Below, piece after piece: positions 23,069 to 37,887 of a DNA stretch of 64,000 bases. Origin of the DNA: Dolomedes plantarius (Eukaryota; Arthropoda; Arachnida; Araneae; Dolomedidae); NCBI GenBank assembly GCA_907164885.2, contig OU015490.1:92315799-92379798 (forward strand). Direction: 5' to 3'. Position 1 is the first letter of the stretch. Each line of letters opens with the position of its first letter. The position numbers and the translations under genes were made by a program. The notes under the pieces are model-generated. The model ran no database searches. It worked only from the letters and a program-made list of their open reading frames with translations, and had not been told where the DNA came from.

Positions 23069-26000
23069 TATTTAAAAAAAATGTGCAGTCGGGGGACCCT
23101 GTCAGGAACGAAGTTCCTTATGTTATTTTTTCAACTTTAAACATGATTTAATATGTAGATTTCTGATTATATTAGTGTATTTTTGTCACACCAAAAAGCG
23201 CAGCCCTCTTTTATTCGACCAACTCCAACACACTCTCTCTCTAATTTGTATATTTTATTTTTATTTTTTATCATATTTTCAAAGCAAAAATGTAAGGTAA
23301 GGATTTGAATCAATAAATGTCATTTAATATTTTAGGAAAAATAGTCATTTATTAAGAATTAAATATAAAATAGTGAATTATAAATTATATATAAAAAATA
23401 AAATTGTTTCTTATTCTCATGCGAAAGATATATATATCATACCTAGCAAGATTCAATGTTTCATTTTGCTGTACTTTTTCTTTTTGATTCTGCCGGAATT
23501 GTTGTTGACATTGAGCGTTTGTGTTTGGTATTTTTTTCGCACTCTGAAGTTGATTTTGGATTATTTTTTCTCTTTCGATACTCTTTTTGACACTGAGCAT
23601 ATGATTTCACTATTATTTCGCTGTAATGCATGTAAATAGTAAACGCTCAAATCACATGTATATTAAGTGAATCTAAACAGTAAATACTTGTATTAAGTTA
23701 TATGATTTATTAACCTACTTTTCTAAGTTTGCATTATTTACATTTGCTGCAGTTTCTATTTCTCGACTTTCATTATAAAATTGCAATAATGACAATATAA
23801 ATCCCATATGAATTAAAACAATAACAAACAAAAAATAAGTTTAAATAATATTTGCACGTGTTTATAATTTCTGTCCACAGATGGCGCTGCAGCCATCCAC
23901 ATAATGCTTTTTCCTTACATGACAATTTCTGCCAGTTCATTCTACTGTAAGCCGCGTAAAAGAACTTCGTAAAAAAAAAAAAAAATCAATTTTTATGTAT
24001 TGCTGAAACAATGTTTTAAATGAAAGTATTTTGTCTTGTCAGGAGTGTTTGTATTAATATCTGTTAATGCCATCTTTACTAGGTGCCAAAATAGATTTCA
24101 TCTGTTGATATGCTGTGAGAGAAGTGCTTTTAATGAAGTGAAATGAATGCCCTCACATTCATTTGTTTTTCTTTGCTGGAAATCCCACTTGCCACTTTAT
24201 TTCCTTTCCTATGAAGAATTCAGTGGTCACATCATTATAAAATAGCAGTGGAAAATGTATTTTCTACTTGTACTTTATAAAATAGGATCCAGTCGCTTTT
24301 TGCCAGAAAGCGTAGTTTGATAGTTATGTCCTGGCAGAAAAAGACTCATGAACTAAATTATTAGTCATATCAATTGCTGGTAGCATTTTTGGAGAAGATT
24401 TTGGAGATGTGTCCTAGTATTTTACTGGCATTGTATGGACAATTTATTTATGACTTTTTTATTATTCGAGATTTTATTCTAAGCATGTAAATAATTACCT
24501 TTCTCTTATCACTATCAACATATTTTCTTTAGATTATAAACTTTTACAAGTTTGATTAGGGAAAAAAAAAATCATTGCACATATGCATTATTTAGTCAGT
24601 TATACTTATTGTATGGCTTTGCAGTATGTAAAAAAGTAATTCCTTTGAAAATCATTAGACACATATAAATGTTTCATATAATGGATAATGTATGTGGATT
24701 TGAGTTAAATTTTTATCTGATTCAAGTTTTTTATTTAAACAGTATATAAATTTTAGAAAATTTTATTGTGTTTAAAGGTATTAAATGTGAATTAATGAAT
24801 ATATAAGGAACTTTTATGGTATAGTCTCATGTATAAAATTTTATACCTACAGTTCACTTGAATGGCCAAAGTTAGCACAATATTGTTTTTTAACTATTCT
24901 TGAATGTTATAGTCCATCAGAGTGAACTAAATCTCTTACATTATTAAGCATTGCAACATACTTTTATACTATTTGATATTCAAATGCATCTTAAAGGGTT
25001 TTTAAGAAGCATTTGTGGTAGGGTGGCTGACTTCAGTAATGTCATTATAAGTATCATTGCAAAAATTTGAAAATGACTTACTAATAAAATGAAAACATCC
25101 TTGTTGCTAATGTGTTGAACACTTTTCCTTCTTTTGAAGCCCAGATTAAGGATTTGGGTGTTTGTTAGTTAAGATAGTTGAGTTTCTAAGAATGTATTAG
25201 GATTGAAATCGATATGAAATTAATCTTCAATTTGGTATAAGATTAACAAGATAACTTTTAGGAATTTAAAATCTTTCTCTCTCTTTTTCTTTCTTTTTTT
25301 AATTAAGATTTTATGCATGCTCCCTAGTTTAAAATTGTCTCATTTCTTTTTAATGAACTAAGTGTCCCAGAAGCTTTGTAATTCAAACTTCTATTTTAGT
25401 CATTTAGTATTGTTTAGGAATGTTGTCATTTAAATATTCTAAAGCAATTTAAAAGTGTTCTGTAGTTAAATTTTTCTTTTCTGGAACATTTAAGACTCGC
25501 ATTCTGTGAAAATTTTAATCTGTATTTTATCTAACTTATCTGTACCAATACTTATAACTGAATAAGAATGTACCTACAGTGATCATAAATTTTTTGTCCT
25601 TATCCTTAATATAATAACCCATCAATTTCTGTGACTATTCTGATAGGCGTCAAATATATCTTTAGAAGATTTTTAAAAATTTATAATAAAGGGACTGCTT
25701 TGTAAATCTTTCATTTTTAAACTGCTAATTTGTTGAAATATGACAGTTTTTAATTATGTTTTTTTAATTAGAAATTGACATAATACATTTGAACTAGTCT
25801 TAACTGTGAATTGTATAAAACATTTATTTTTACTCCCTAGTTACATGAGTTAGGGTTGCTCATAATTTATTTTTTTTTTTACTTTGAAAGTAAATGCTGT
25901 TGTTAAAAATTTTATAAATATTTGTCTCAAAAAGTATGTACCATCTGATTTTAAAAGGATAAACATACTACTGAGCAGATAATTTATATAAACAAGCATT

Positions 26001-27680
26001 TTATGTATCAAATTGGTACATATATAAGTGCATTTTTGATTATTTTTGCTGATTTTTATTATATAAAAAAGAAATGTGAATCGATTATTATTTTAAAATG
26101 ATTTAAATTCAGGGCTTTAAAATATCTAAATTAGTTTGTAATTTGAAAATTGATTCAGGAAACTATAAATTTTTTAGTGGAAAAATTGTGGTGTCTGTAT
26201 ATTTTTTTACTTATTTTATCTTTATATGAAAAAACTAGTCATTCAGTAGGCACTCTATGATACTTTCTGACCGAGGAAAAGAAGGAAATTAAACTTGAAG
26301 GAAGAAAAAAAAAGTATTAGGTTGTGGCAGTAGAAGTAAATTTTATAGTTCCATGTATTACTCCATGCTAAGTAGAATGTTTGGTTCAAGCTCCTTTATA
26401 AGCAATTTTTTTAACTTCCTTCATGAGCAATGACTGTAGCCTCAATTGGTAAATGTAATTACTGATTTACTGATTTTTAAAATTAGACTGAAAACAAGGA
26501 AAGAACTATTGTATAAAAGCAACTTTTCAAAATATGTACTACTTAAATGATTATGATTTGTGGTCAGTGTGATTATTTATTGCCTCCATTATGATTAAAT
26601 TCTCAACTCTATAAATGTCTGATATCAGTTATTCTGTTCTGTGGAAATGTTCACCAAAGTTGGGAATTTGTTAAGAAATTGAATGTCAATTTTGATTAAA
26701 AATTAAGTGAAAATGCCCATTTTATATTGAACACTCTTTAAAGTGCTGGAGAACATGTATTAATCAATCGTTCAGTTTTTAAATTGTATTTTGCTCTAAT
26801 AAGATGTAAGATTATGGTAGAAGATTGAAGGAAAAGTGTCACACATATTCACATGTTAGACATTTATGAGCATTAATTACATAGTGTAGATTAATCACCC
26901 ATAGCACAAATTAATTGCTCATGATAGAATTTTGAATCATGTTAACGAGCATGTGTTGGTCACCCTATTTTCTTAGTCCGTGTCAACGATATAATACAGT
27001 TCTATTTTAATACAAATATTACATTATAAATGTGGTCATTTGATACCATTATGTAAATGTGAAAAATGTTTGCCTATCTGGATATTGATGCTTATGTAGG
27101 ATAGACAATATGATATGAGCTTTGAAAAATGTATTTAGAAGATAGTTGGGGAGCAGCAACTATGTGTGTTTTTCCTCTTTGTATATTTTATTTCTCGATA
27201 TCAAAAAGTGTGTGGAATCTCAGCTCTAATTTGTAACCTCCTACATATCACATTGTTTACAACATATTTTGTTGATTGAAATATGAATGTTCCTGGTATA
27301 GAGTGCTTGAGATTAGGAAATCTCATTAAAATAGTGAAGGATTTCTTTGGTTATCTAGTGAATGAGATTTCACAACTATAAGACATGTTGATTTTTAAAT
27401 ATCACTGTGATTTCCAGCTTAGTCTGTATATTGTTTGTGTATAGATTTTTTTTTTTTTTTTTGCATAGCTTAAGGTTTTTTTTTTCTCTTTTCATCAGTT
27501 TAGTAATTATTGTAATTCACTGTAGAAATACCAGATGAAAAAAAGATTTAACTTAGGTTAGAGGGAAAATTAAATTGATGTTAGTCATACTTGAATTTAT
27601 AATTTTTCTTAAAATGAATTTGATCTTAATATTTCGGTTGAGTGCTTTTACTTCTAAAGGAATCTTATCCTATATTTATT

Positions 27681-27685
<5 letters not shown>

Positions 27686-27748
<63 letters not shown>
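27686..27748. repeat. (TA)n microsatellite
   Basis: About 60 bp of TA repeat in the noncoding tract. Confidence 0.95.
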
Positions 27749-27750
<2 letters not shown>

Positions 27751-30700
27751 TTGTTAAAACAAATATGTTATGGTATAAAATGCTTAAAATTCAGTAATTC
27801 ATTAAGTAGGAAAGTACTTTGAAGATTATGGGTTTGCTGAACCTGCATTAAAGTATTTCACAAAATCTCCTTTTTTTTTCCCTTTTTTTTTTTTGTCCTA
27901 AATTATGTATTCTAATTATTAACAGCAACATATATGTTTCTTAGGTTAAATAATATTGCTGGAAATTGCAGTATGTATGCATGGGTGGATTTTTTGTTTA
28001 TTTGTAAATATTATTATTTTGGTCACTATACTTTAGTATTATGCTTTTATAGTACAGAAAAAAATGTTTTGATTCTGTCTGTTCATAAAGAATTAAATTT
28101 CTTTGTTTAAAAATAATTTTTTATTTATGTTGAGAGAATGTGTGATGCTAACGAACTTCAAATTGCTGTGATCCAACAGTATATCAAGTACATTTTTCCT
28201 TTAGCAATGTACCATTTTAGACAACTGGTGCTCACTCAAAAGTATTGAATCAATGCCAAAGACTTTAATATAGAGGGATACTTCATTCTCTCTTCTTGAG
28301 TCCATCTAGTTCAGTCCATGTCAATATTTAAAAAACTTTTGGAAATGTAAATTATGAGTTTCAGCTTGTCATTTTTATTTAGTTTGAAATTTGTCTCATG
28401 TTTTTTTTTTCTTTTGTATGTGTCAATTATGCTTTCTTTTGTGACTCTAAAACATATCCATCTTGCATATAGTCTTTGCCTTTCTGTTATTACACATGAA
28501 TTTTTTTTTTTAACTGCATGCTACTCTAGCCGTGTTGCAGATTCATTAAATTTAACTGGAGATATTGTATTTACATTATGTCTATAAACAAAGCTTCTAA
28601 ATATCAACACAATTTGATTTAATTAGTAATGCATGCTTTCTTATTTAAATAATGAAATCTTTCTGTAATGGTTATTAATTAATAATCTTCTATTAATAAT
28701 CTTCTATGCTTGAAGATGTATTAATTTCTTCTGTTAATTGTTTTTTGGGTTTATTGTCCTGCTGTATTGTCAGTTTGATTTTGAAAGAATTATCTCGTAA
28801 TAATGATATATCAGAGTTAAAAAATTTTATCATAAAAGATTGGTAATTTTAAAGGTTTAAAATAATTTCAGTAGATTTTTAAAAGCAATAAAACATTAAA
28901 AAATATGATTTATTATTTTTAAGGTAAGGACTATACACTTATAGTGGTAGTTAAATGCTCTGTTTTCTGAGTGGACTTGTCATTTGACTTTGCTTGCAAG
29001 GAAAGAATTCTTTTTCTTCATATTATATGCATAGTCCTTTCCTTTTGATTCTTTATTGCATTTTTAATATTTTAAGACTTTTTATACAATCTTAAGTTCA
29101 CAACCAAGTTTTAATATCTATGAAAAAAAAATTTTAATTTCTGTTCAAAATTCTAAGTTATTAGAAAATATAAGTTAAAAAATAAGCATACAGTTGTATA
29201 TGTTTGTTTTCTTTTTCCATGTAAATAAGGAAGTGTGAATTTTACAAAAAATGTTTTAAAAGCTTTAAAACTTTAAAAAAAATTTTAATTGAATGATTCT
29301 AATATACAGCTATGAAGTTATGTTAATCTTTTGATATCTTTATTTTGATTTTTAGAATCAGTCTCGGTCCAAAGCCAGAGTAGTATACAGACTTTAATAA
29401 AACTGATTGGTTTTTGTCTTCTGTGAGTTTTGTAAGCATTGAAATGATTTTCTATAGATATCAAAATGTCTTGGAAGTTATTTTGCACATTTTGTCTTGA
29501 AAGTCTGATTACATCCCCTTGTCAAAAAGTGTGTGAAGCAATACAGTTTATTCAGTTCATTATTATCCCAGCTAAAGTGCAACTAGCTTTCTTTTATGGG
29601 TTTTGATTAGTGTTTTGTAAAATAAAAATTGAGTTGTAATTTAATGATTTTGATTTGTTAGAAGTTTATTTATTTGCTCCCATGTAAACCTGTACATTTA
29701 AAATACTCTTTGTTGACTTGAAGGTCTTATTCATTATTTTTCTAAATTTTTGCAGTAATGACTGATATAATTGCTGATTATATCTACTCAAACTGTGAGC
29801 TTTTAATATCTGCTTTGCCCGCATCTGCCACGTGGAAATTTGTTTGTTTTTAAATCTATGAATCCAAAAATCCCCAGCAAAGCAAGGGTCATATGCTCTA
29901 GCAGTAGTGGCTTTTGAAAAACTGGTGGATTGGGGATACTGACCATTTTCAGAAACTTATAACCTAGCGAGAAAGTCTCAAAATAGATATGTTAATCTAA
30001 ATTGAGATACACTCCTGAAAATCGTATATTTTATGACTGTAGTCAGAGCTTTCAAAAATATTTATTAAGGGTGTAGTAATTTAATGATTTCAGTCATATA
30101 ACTAATCTTGAAGTATTCTTTGTGAGGCAAAAATAATTTATTATATTCTGAAAGACTGTGTTTTATAAGTTCTCAAGAAATGTATTTTGGTGAAAAACTC
30201 TTGTTCTATTTCTTTTCTATGCATATAAACCTATACTACTTAATCTGTACTACTGATGAAATAATCAACATATGACAATACATGCATAATGCAGAAGACT
30301 ACTTTTAAGAATCAAATGTAAAGTGGAAATTATAACTGATTTTTGGCATTTTAAGACCATTGGTTAACATGAGAGTAGTAACAAAAGAATCTTTATTTAT
30401 GAATAACTTTTAGTCATTAAGAATGATTTTATTTTATCAGTCTCATTTTATCTGATTACGTTCCAAAGATTTTCAACTTAAAATTCCTTTATTTTCCTTA
30501 TTTTTGTAAAAAGTCTTTCTTTATCTACTCTTTCATATATATCTTATTTACATTTACTGATTAACTCTAAAGTAGTGTTTTCACTGATAGCTTTTTATTT
30601 AGAGCTTTATTTTATAAGTTTTTGTTCTGTTTGATGATCATTCTTGTGGTATTTTTGTGCATTCCTAATTTTTAGGTTTTCCTTTTTGTCTTTGAATTTG

Positions 30701-31609
30701 GGGGAATAGCAGGTTATTATGGGAAACAAAACTATTTTCTGGATTGTGAGTAAATAGTCCTGGTGTACATTTCAGATTTCAATATTATAGAAAAATCATT
30801 TCTACTCTTGCTCTTTTGTATTTTTTTATAACTTTGATCGCAAGATATTTTTATAGTTGAAAAATTCCTTTTCATGTGACAGAGACTTAAAAATTTAACT
30901 GTTTATAAGGTAAAAAGATGCAATGTTACAAAAATTACCATCAAACATGGATGTGATAATGATATTGATCAATTAATTTTTTTTTATGTTTATTTATCTA
31001 TTTATCCATAGGTTATATTCATTTTTATTAATACAATGATTTCATGTCATAATAGTTTTGCACAGTATGTATATGGTTTCTAAAATATTTTCTGTGATAT
31101 TTTTTTCTTTTAGTTCTTGACTAAAATTTTTAGATCATGAAATATTAATTTCCAAAATAGTTTTATCACCAAGTCTTTGATACAGGTTGTATGAGTTATG
31201 TCTAGACAGATTATCAGGGCAGTGGTTTTGTTCCCAGAAAAAGACAGAAATGTGTAGGTTGTTTCACATAAAACAGAAGTATTTATACAAAGTATGAGCA
31301 GAAGCATTCATATTTTGTTCTATTAAGTGGGAAAAAATGTATGCTTATATGTAAGTATTTAAATATGTTTTTAAATTTGTACTGAATTCATAAAATTACA
31401 CAATTGATGATTTTTATACATTTAAACTTTTGTCTAATGAATCAAATTTTAATCCATTGCCATTTTATATGACTGATATCGTCCTCTTTGATGCTATATC
31501 GTACACCATAAAACTGTCGCACAGAAAAGGGTTTTAATGCAGGCTAAGTCAGTTGGAACATACATCTGATTGCAAAGATAGTGAGAAAAAAAATTTGGAG
31601 TTTTGTATG

Positions 31610-31799
31610 AATGGCAGCTCCAAGAAGGGGGGGGGGGGGCAGAAGGGGTAATTGCCCCCCCTCCCCCAAAAATGCCCAATGTATTTTTTTGTCATTGCCT
31701 AAAATTATATAATACTAAATGAGTTTAGACCTAATACTAAATGAGTTTAAATTTAAAGCGAGACTATGTTTATTTCTTATACATACATAGACATATATG

Positions 31800-31879
<80 letters not shown>

Positions 31880-31907
31880 TAAGATCTATATCTCATATAT
31901 ATATGTC

Positions 31908-31950
<43 letters not shown>

Positions 31951-32020
31951 CCTTAAGAGCTGATGTTGCCCCCCCCCCCCCCCAAAGAAGAAAAAAAAAC
32001 TGGACTGGAGCTGCCCCTGT
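31610..32020. repeat. dispersed repeat copy 1 (G/C-run ends, TA core)
   Basis: Starts GGCAGCTCCAAG plus a G run, with AATTGCCCCCC, and ends TGATGTTGCCCCC plus a C run near 31955-31985. Shares CTAAAATTATATAAT and ATGAGTTTAAATTTAAA with the copy at 34066. The core is a long TA microsatellite (about 31806-31876 and 31916-31944). Probably a MITE whose ends decay into homopolymers. Confidence 0.6.
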
Positions 32021-34065
32021 TTTGTGTAAATTTTTAGAGAATATCGAAAGAGAAACAACTGAAGTTTAATCTTTTTTTAAATTTACTTAAAAGGCTTTAA
32101 AATCTGTAAAAATTTAAAGATTTGTTATGTATAATTTTTAAAAATCGCACAAAATTTGAATTTTTTGAAAAGAAATTTACTGAAATTACCACCATAGAAA
32201 ATAGTACTGGGACAAAATCATAGCCCTATCTTTAAATATTAGTACACTTGTATATCTCTTTTCTCTTTATATTCTAGTTTCTCATTTTTGTCCAGTTATT
32301 TTACTCTTCAGATATTATTTCATTGTATTCAGATTTTTATTCAATTGACATAAACTATCTTCCATGAAAATGTTTGTCACTTGCGCACGCACAAAAAATT
32401 TGAAAAAGTGTCCAGTTTATCATCTGTCTCTCTCCAGTTCTTGAGTAAGAAAATTATATGGAGAAATGTTTTTAAAAATGCCAGTTTTTCTTTTCTAAAT
32501 ATTTGCGCAGTAGCGTTTTATTTCAAAACTGTACTAGTGGCTAATGTTCATCTGTTTTAAGTTTTTAAAATTCAGTAAAGAGATTTAGAAATTAAAAATT
32601 TTTATAGTTAATGCATTGATTTAAAGATAACTTGATACAAAATCTGCAAAAATTTGAAATCTTAAACTTCTGGCTTATGATTTAGTGAAATTTTGACCAC
32701 ATGAACTATTTTTTCTCCAGTAGTGATAGATTAGGGAATTTATTGTTATGATACAATAGAGCAATTATAATTCTTAAATTTATGGAGGTATAAAATTTGA
32801 TCATCTGATAATTTCACATTCATGGATCATTAAGGAAAGAAAATTAAAAATTAGGTTAATATCATCTTTAATGTAATAATCGAATCTGATAATAAAATAC
32901 TTAAATCAAAATTTATAATTTTTATGGCATTTTTTATGAAAATGCACTACCACATGTATGCACATGTATATAATTACTTGGATGTTAAATTCCCTAAAAT
33001 TGCATTGTTTTGGTGTACACTGTAATAAGTCAGTGTGTATGTGCATACTTTTATCCATCAGTCAACTTATTTCATTATGTGATTGGTGCAGTCATAAAAA
33101 AAGTTACAATGTTTCATTTTTTAAATTCAATTTTTTGTAGTTTTTCTTATTTTGGCCCCATTTTTTTTAGTTGTATCCCCCCTCCCTATTATTGTAGAAG
33201 GTAACTTTACTTTAAAATTGATTTTAAAATCTAAATGGTGAATTTCACAATATAGAAAACATTTTTAGAAAATTTGTGGTCAATTTGTTTGCTTACATTG
33301 CCAGATATAAAATTCTGTATCCACCAATATCATTCTTAAAGTGGATTTCGTTATGCTAAAATTGTGTCTAATGAGAACAAAAATATCTTAAAAGTTCAGT
33401 GTAATGATGTGTAAATTGCACAGTCTGATGTCAAAGTCTTAAAAAATTTCTTATTATGAAGGTTAAGAAAAGAAAAGTGTATTGGATATGCTGTATTTGA
33501 TTTTTTTAAAGTGTATTCTTCTTTATGGTCTCAATTGGAAGAATTTTTTAGTTGTGGATTTCTTTGTTATAAAATAAGTTTAAACTAGTCAAAAGGCTTA
33601 TACTTTTGGATTTGTAAAAGACTGAAAACTTTTAATTATCATCAGGTGGATAATAACTAGTGGAGCCTAAATGTTCAAAAAGTATATATATTTGAAAAAT
33701 TGCTATAAAAGTTAATCCCATTCATCCATTAACATTTTTTAAACTAAAAACAGAAAATCTTCACTTCTTCTTATCAAGTTAGGCATAAACTTTAAGGGCT
33801 TGAGATGGCAATGTATCCTAAACCCTGAAATGATAGGCATTCTTAGAAAAAGGTTCTGTATGGAATTGAATTGTTAATGGTATTGAATGTTTAACATAGA
33901 TTGTTCACAAAAAGCTGTTGATTAACAAAGAGTGGGGTCATATCTTAAAATGCACCTTTTGAGGCATAGTGTAAATAATATCCTAAAAATTTATCCAAAA
34001 TAATTCATTTTTACAGAACTTGACATGAGTTTAGATTGATTATGAACTATAGATACTGCCAATCA

Positions 34066-34320
34066 AGGGTGGCAGTAGGGGCAATTGCCCCTCCCAAAAT
34101 GCCTGGCGTGTATTTTTTTTCTTTTTTTTTCATAGCCTAAAATTATATAATCATAGACCTAATGCAAAATGAGTTTAAATTTAAAATGAGAGGATGTTTA
34201 TTTCTTTTATATACATATACATACATACAAACATATATATATATATATATATATAAAAATCCTAAGAGCCGATGTTGCGCCCCCCCCCCCCTGAAATCTT
34301 CGCCACTGCTGCCAATTTCT
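34066..34320. repeat. dispersed repeat copy 2
   Basis: Same body as the copy at 31610: GGCAGTAGGGGCAATTGCCC, CTAAAATTATATAATC, ATGAGTTTAAATTTAAAA, a TA core (34226-34253) and GATGTTGCGCCCCC, ending CGCCACTGCTGCC. Same orientation, about 2.4 kb apart. No coding. Confidence 0.6.
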
Positions 34321-36306
34321 AACATCCGAGAAAAAATGATAGAAGTGCTAAAATATTTTATGAACAAGAAGAATATAAACATATGCTTCTTCAAAAGTAT
34401 GTCATTCTTGCCTGTTTTTTTTTCTGACTAAGAAGGGTTATTTATTCTTTGAATTTTGACCATGTGCAATTTACTCAGCATTTTAACCTCTCATTTTTTT
34501 AAAGCTGTCTGTGTAGTTCCATTTTATAGAAGCTATTTTTCTGTTTGTAAGTCTGTATTGAAATAATTTATTATCTCCACTTGTGTTATTTGTATTGGAA
34601 CAATTTTGAATATTATTTTCTATGAAACGTAATATAAATTATGTGCTGGTCACAGTGTACAGAAGACTTATGATTCTATTTATTCAATATCTATCTTGAT
34701 CTGCATTTCACAGTGTTAATAATTAAGATGACAACATTGCTGATGAAAATGGAAGAAATTTTTTAAATGTTGTAGAGCTTACCTCTTTTCATTGAAAATT
34801 CACATCCTACTTATTTATCGTTCAGCTCACATTTCTTATAAGCCACATTCACATGATATTATTCAATTCCATAGCTTAGTTGTGCTTTTTTTTTTTACTG
34901 TAGAATTTTTTTCTTTGTTTATTTCGCATTCCATGTATTTTAAATGAACCTGTAAAAAATTACAATTTTTTATTTACATCAAGAGCACATGCAATCTTTT
35001 TATAAAGAACAGTGTGAAAACCGCACTTTTTTGAAGTGGTAGAAATGAATGTATTGTTAACATTTACTGTGAGCGAGCTTGATATTTAAAGTATGTTTTC
35101 ATGTGAATGAGGTGAAACTGTATTTAGTTTAAAATATTGTATATTGAAAGCATTTTGAGAGCAAATATAGGAAAGACATAAATGACTAAATATTTTGAAA
35201 GATATGCTGATGATATATTTGATATATTTTATGATATTCAGCCTAAAACTAATTTGAATCTGATTAGTTATTAGTAATGAATTTTTGTGTTTTGTTTTAC
35301 CTTACTCTTAAAGTGACTTAGACTTTAAAGAGCTAAATTTTTATTTTGGGATTTCTATGAACTCAGCTATGCCGAAACTGTAATTTTTCACATTAATTCA
35401 ACATACTTCAGGTATTTGCATAGTCTAATATATTTTAAATCTCATTCGAACAAGAAAGTTACTTGAACAAGCAACTGAAATTATAATATCTTTTGTATGG
35501 AAACAAAACTTTTTTCTTCCTGTTTAATTGTATTCTTTTGATATTGACAGTTTTGAAGCTTAAATAGAAGCTTTATCTTTTTTTATTCTTTTATATTAGA
35601 CATAACTGTTAAGTGAGAACTTTATTTCATAAGGATAAAATGCAAATTTGCCTAGTCAGTTATTTAGTTCCTTCTGAAAGTATGTATCATTTACCCTTGC
35701 AACTTGTAACATGTTTATATCATACATTTGATAAATACATTTTATCATTATTCATACCATATTTTCATCATAGATATTTATTAATATGTACCACACTGTT
35801 GTAAAAAAAGAAAGGAATGCATCTTTTATCATATTGTTTATGGTGTTTGCCTAAACAAGTCATCATGGTGTAGCATGGATTAAAAATTTTCTGGTTTCTG
35901 GTAAATGTTTATATTCTAGTTTTATACTGGCTGTTAAACCAGAACACCATGCAGTAATTGGAGTCATGATTGTTAGTCCTTCAAGTAAAGAACAAAGGCC
36001 TTTTTTTTTTTTAAAGTTACTAGTGTACTGCATGTTTAAAAATACAGAATGGGATTATAATTGCCATTCCATTATACTCCAGTTTTAGAAATTAGAACTG
36101 TTTTAATTGTAAGTAAAGTTATTTTGTATACATACGTACATAATCAAACATAAATTGGAAAAGAACATGTGAAGTGTTGTCTTTTAGACTGATTTTAATT
36201 GAAATTTAAAATCCCTTTTTTTTTCTTAAAATAAAAATGAAATTCTGTCTGTAAAAACTTAATAATAGTTTGACTTTATAGTTCTGTTTATATTTTGTTT
36301 ATTAAA

Positions 36307-36410
36307 TTCTTTTTCAACTTTTTTTTAAAATTCTTTTTCAACTTTTTTTTAAAATTCTTTTTCAACTTTTTTTTAAAATTCTTTTTCAACTTTTTTAAAA
36401 ATTCTTTTCA
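36307..36410. repeat. 24-bp tandem repeat, four units
   Basis: Units TTCTTTTTCAAC + eight T + AAAA at 36307, 36331, 36355 and 36379 (the last one degenerate). Strand-biased T-rich minisatellite. Confidence 0.93.
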
Positions 36411-36884
36411 TGATTTTTCCCCAGTGTTTCTGAAAACTGTATCTTACATATAAAGGATTTCATGTAAAGCATAAGGACTCCATCAGTTATGGAACATCAT
36501 ATAATATTTTTGTAGTTATAAACCAGATTGTTATATACCCAAGTCGCTGATCAAGGAGTCAGATGATAAATATGTGCCAAAAACTGCTGCTAATTGTTAT
36601 GAACTTAGATTTGTATATTTTGTGAGTTTTATTAATATCTTCTATTAATTTTAATATTAGGGTTAAAATGAAGGTTAGAGCTATCAAGCTGTAATGTTTC
36701 TAGCTGCTGATATAGTAATTTTTGTATAACATGTCTAATGGGGAGACCTTCATAATACTAGAGGAAGAAGTTTTTAACTAAAATTTCTTGCCATAAATAT
36801 AAAATATATTCATTAAAACCTACTGAAATTGATGAGAGGAGATAGAAAAAATTTCAAGTTATAAATATCTTTCTAATACATCGC

Positions 36885-37008
36885 ACCTCTGCTAGAAGAG
36901 TGTTACATCTCAAAATAGCCATATTTTCATGAAGAGCTAAAGAAGAAATGCAATGACTCTTCCTGAAAATATGGCTATTTTGAGGTGTAATACTCTTCTA
37001 GCAGAGGT
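36885..37008. repeat. hairpin-forming inverted repeat, 45-bp arms
   Basis: Arms 36885-36929 and 36964-37008 pair with about two mismatches around a 34-nt loop (ACCTCTGCTAGAAGAG in the left arm, inverted in the right). A transcript would form a hairpin of about 124 nt. Could be a MITE relic or a hairpin RNA source. Confidence 0.85.
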
Positions 37009-37124
37009 ACAACATCATCTCACTTGAAAAGTAATGAATTTTGTGATAGCTTATATTTTACAATAAGATTTTGATTTTTCCTCATTAGTTGAATAGGTGA
37101 ATAATCTTAAAAATTATTGTAATA

Positions 37125-37887
37125 CAGTACAACCTCCCAAATCCGGAATCATTCAGGACACGACAATTTCAGATTTGGGAATTTTCTGGATTTGAGAAGT
37201 TTTTAAATAAAACTACAAAATTTTTGAAAAAAAAATAAACACACTTTAAAAAAAACATGTAAAATGGTTTAATTATTAAATAAACCTGAATATAGAACAT
37301 ATAATTACATTATAATTTAAACATTTCAGTCAATAATGTCTGTTGCTTTAATTTTGGCTTATTAGAAATGATTTTTTCTTGAATCCTATAATATACTGTG
37401 ATAATTTCATGTTCCGAGATAAAATTTCGCTGTTCTAAGCCTAATAATGTTTTATCTAATGATTTTATCAGGTTTTCCGTTAACATTCTTTCATTTTCAG
37501 GGCATTCTGAATCACTTTCACGATCGCTGTCATCATAACCTTTGTTATTTACCACACTATCATTAATTTCAGAGTCGCTCAGAGAATCGACGATCGGCAC
37601 ATTTTCGTCGATGTCTAAAACTTCCTGTATGTCTGAATTATCCAATTTAATGTTTCCTTTATTTGACCATTCTACTAATTCTACTATTTCAGCTTCTTTC
37701 ATAGATACTTGTAAGCCTTCAAAATCGCTGCTGTCATTTCCTTCAAAGAAAAGGGTTTTTTTTAACCGATCATTTTGGTAGCAACATCAATCGGTAAAAG
37801 GGAAAAGTAAAATTGGCCATTTATTAAAACATTCCAGATTTGGGGGGTTTCCGAATTTTAGACGTCTGAATTTGGGAGGTTGTACTG
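37125..37887 (-). mobile_element. Tigger/pogo-type deletion derivative, copy 1
   Basis: TIRs CAGTACAACCTCCCAAATCC and inverse CAGTACAACCTCCCAAATTC, flanked by TA (37123-37124, 37888-37889). 763 bp. Keeps the 3' end of a transposase gene on the - strand. Confidence 0.9.
37310..37702 (-). pseudogene. C-terminal tail of Tigger-type transposase, copy 1
   Basis: An open frame of about 130 codons. It reads EIVELVEWSNKG, DIQEVLDIDENVPIV, an acidic Ser/Asp-rich stretch, SLDKTLLGLEQ and ends KLKQQTLLTEMFKL. Acidic DxEEVL-type helices and a final QQTLL/QTTL motif are typical of Tigger/jerky-family C-termini. The CENP-B-type DNA-binding and DDE domains are deleted, so it cannot be an active transposase. 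Confidence 0.65.

Noticed and set aside
23090..23970. possible element bounded by AACGAAGTTC words
   Set aside because: The inverted match is about 10 bp and partly palindromic; no target duplication or coding remnant found.
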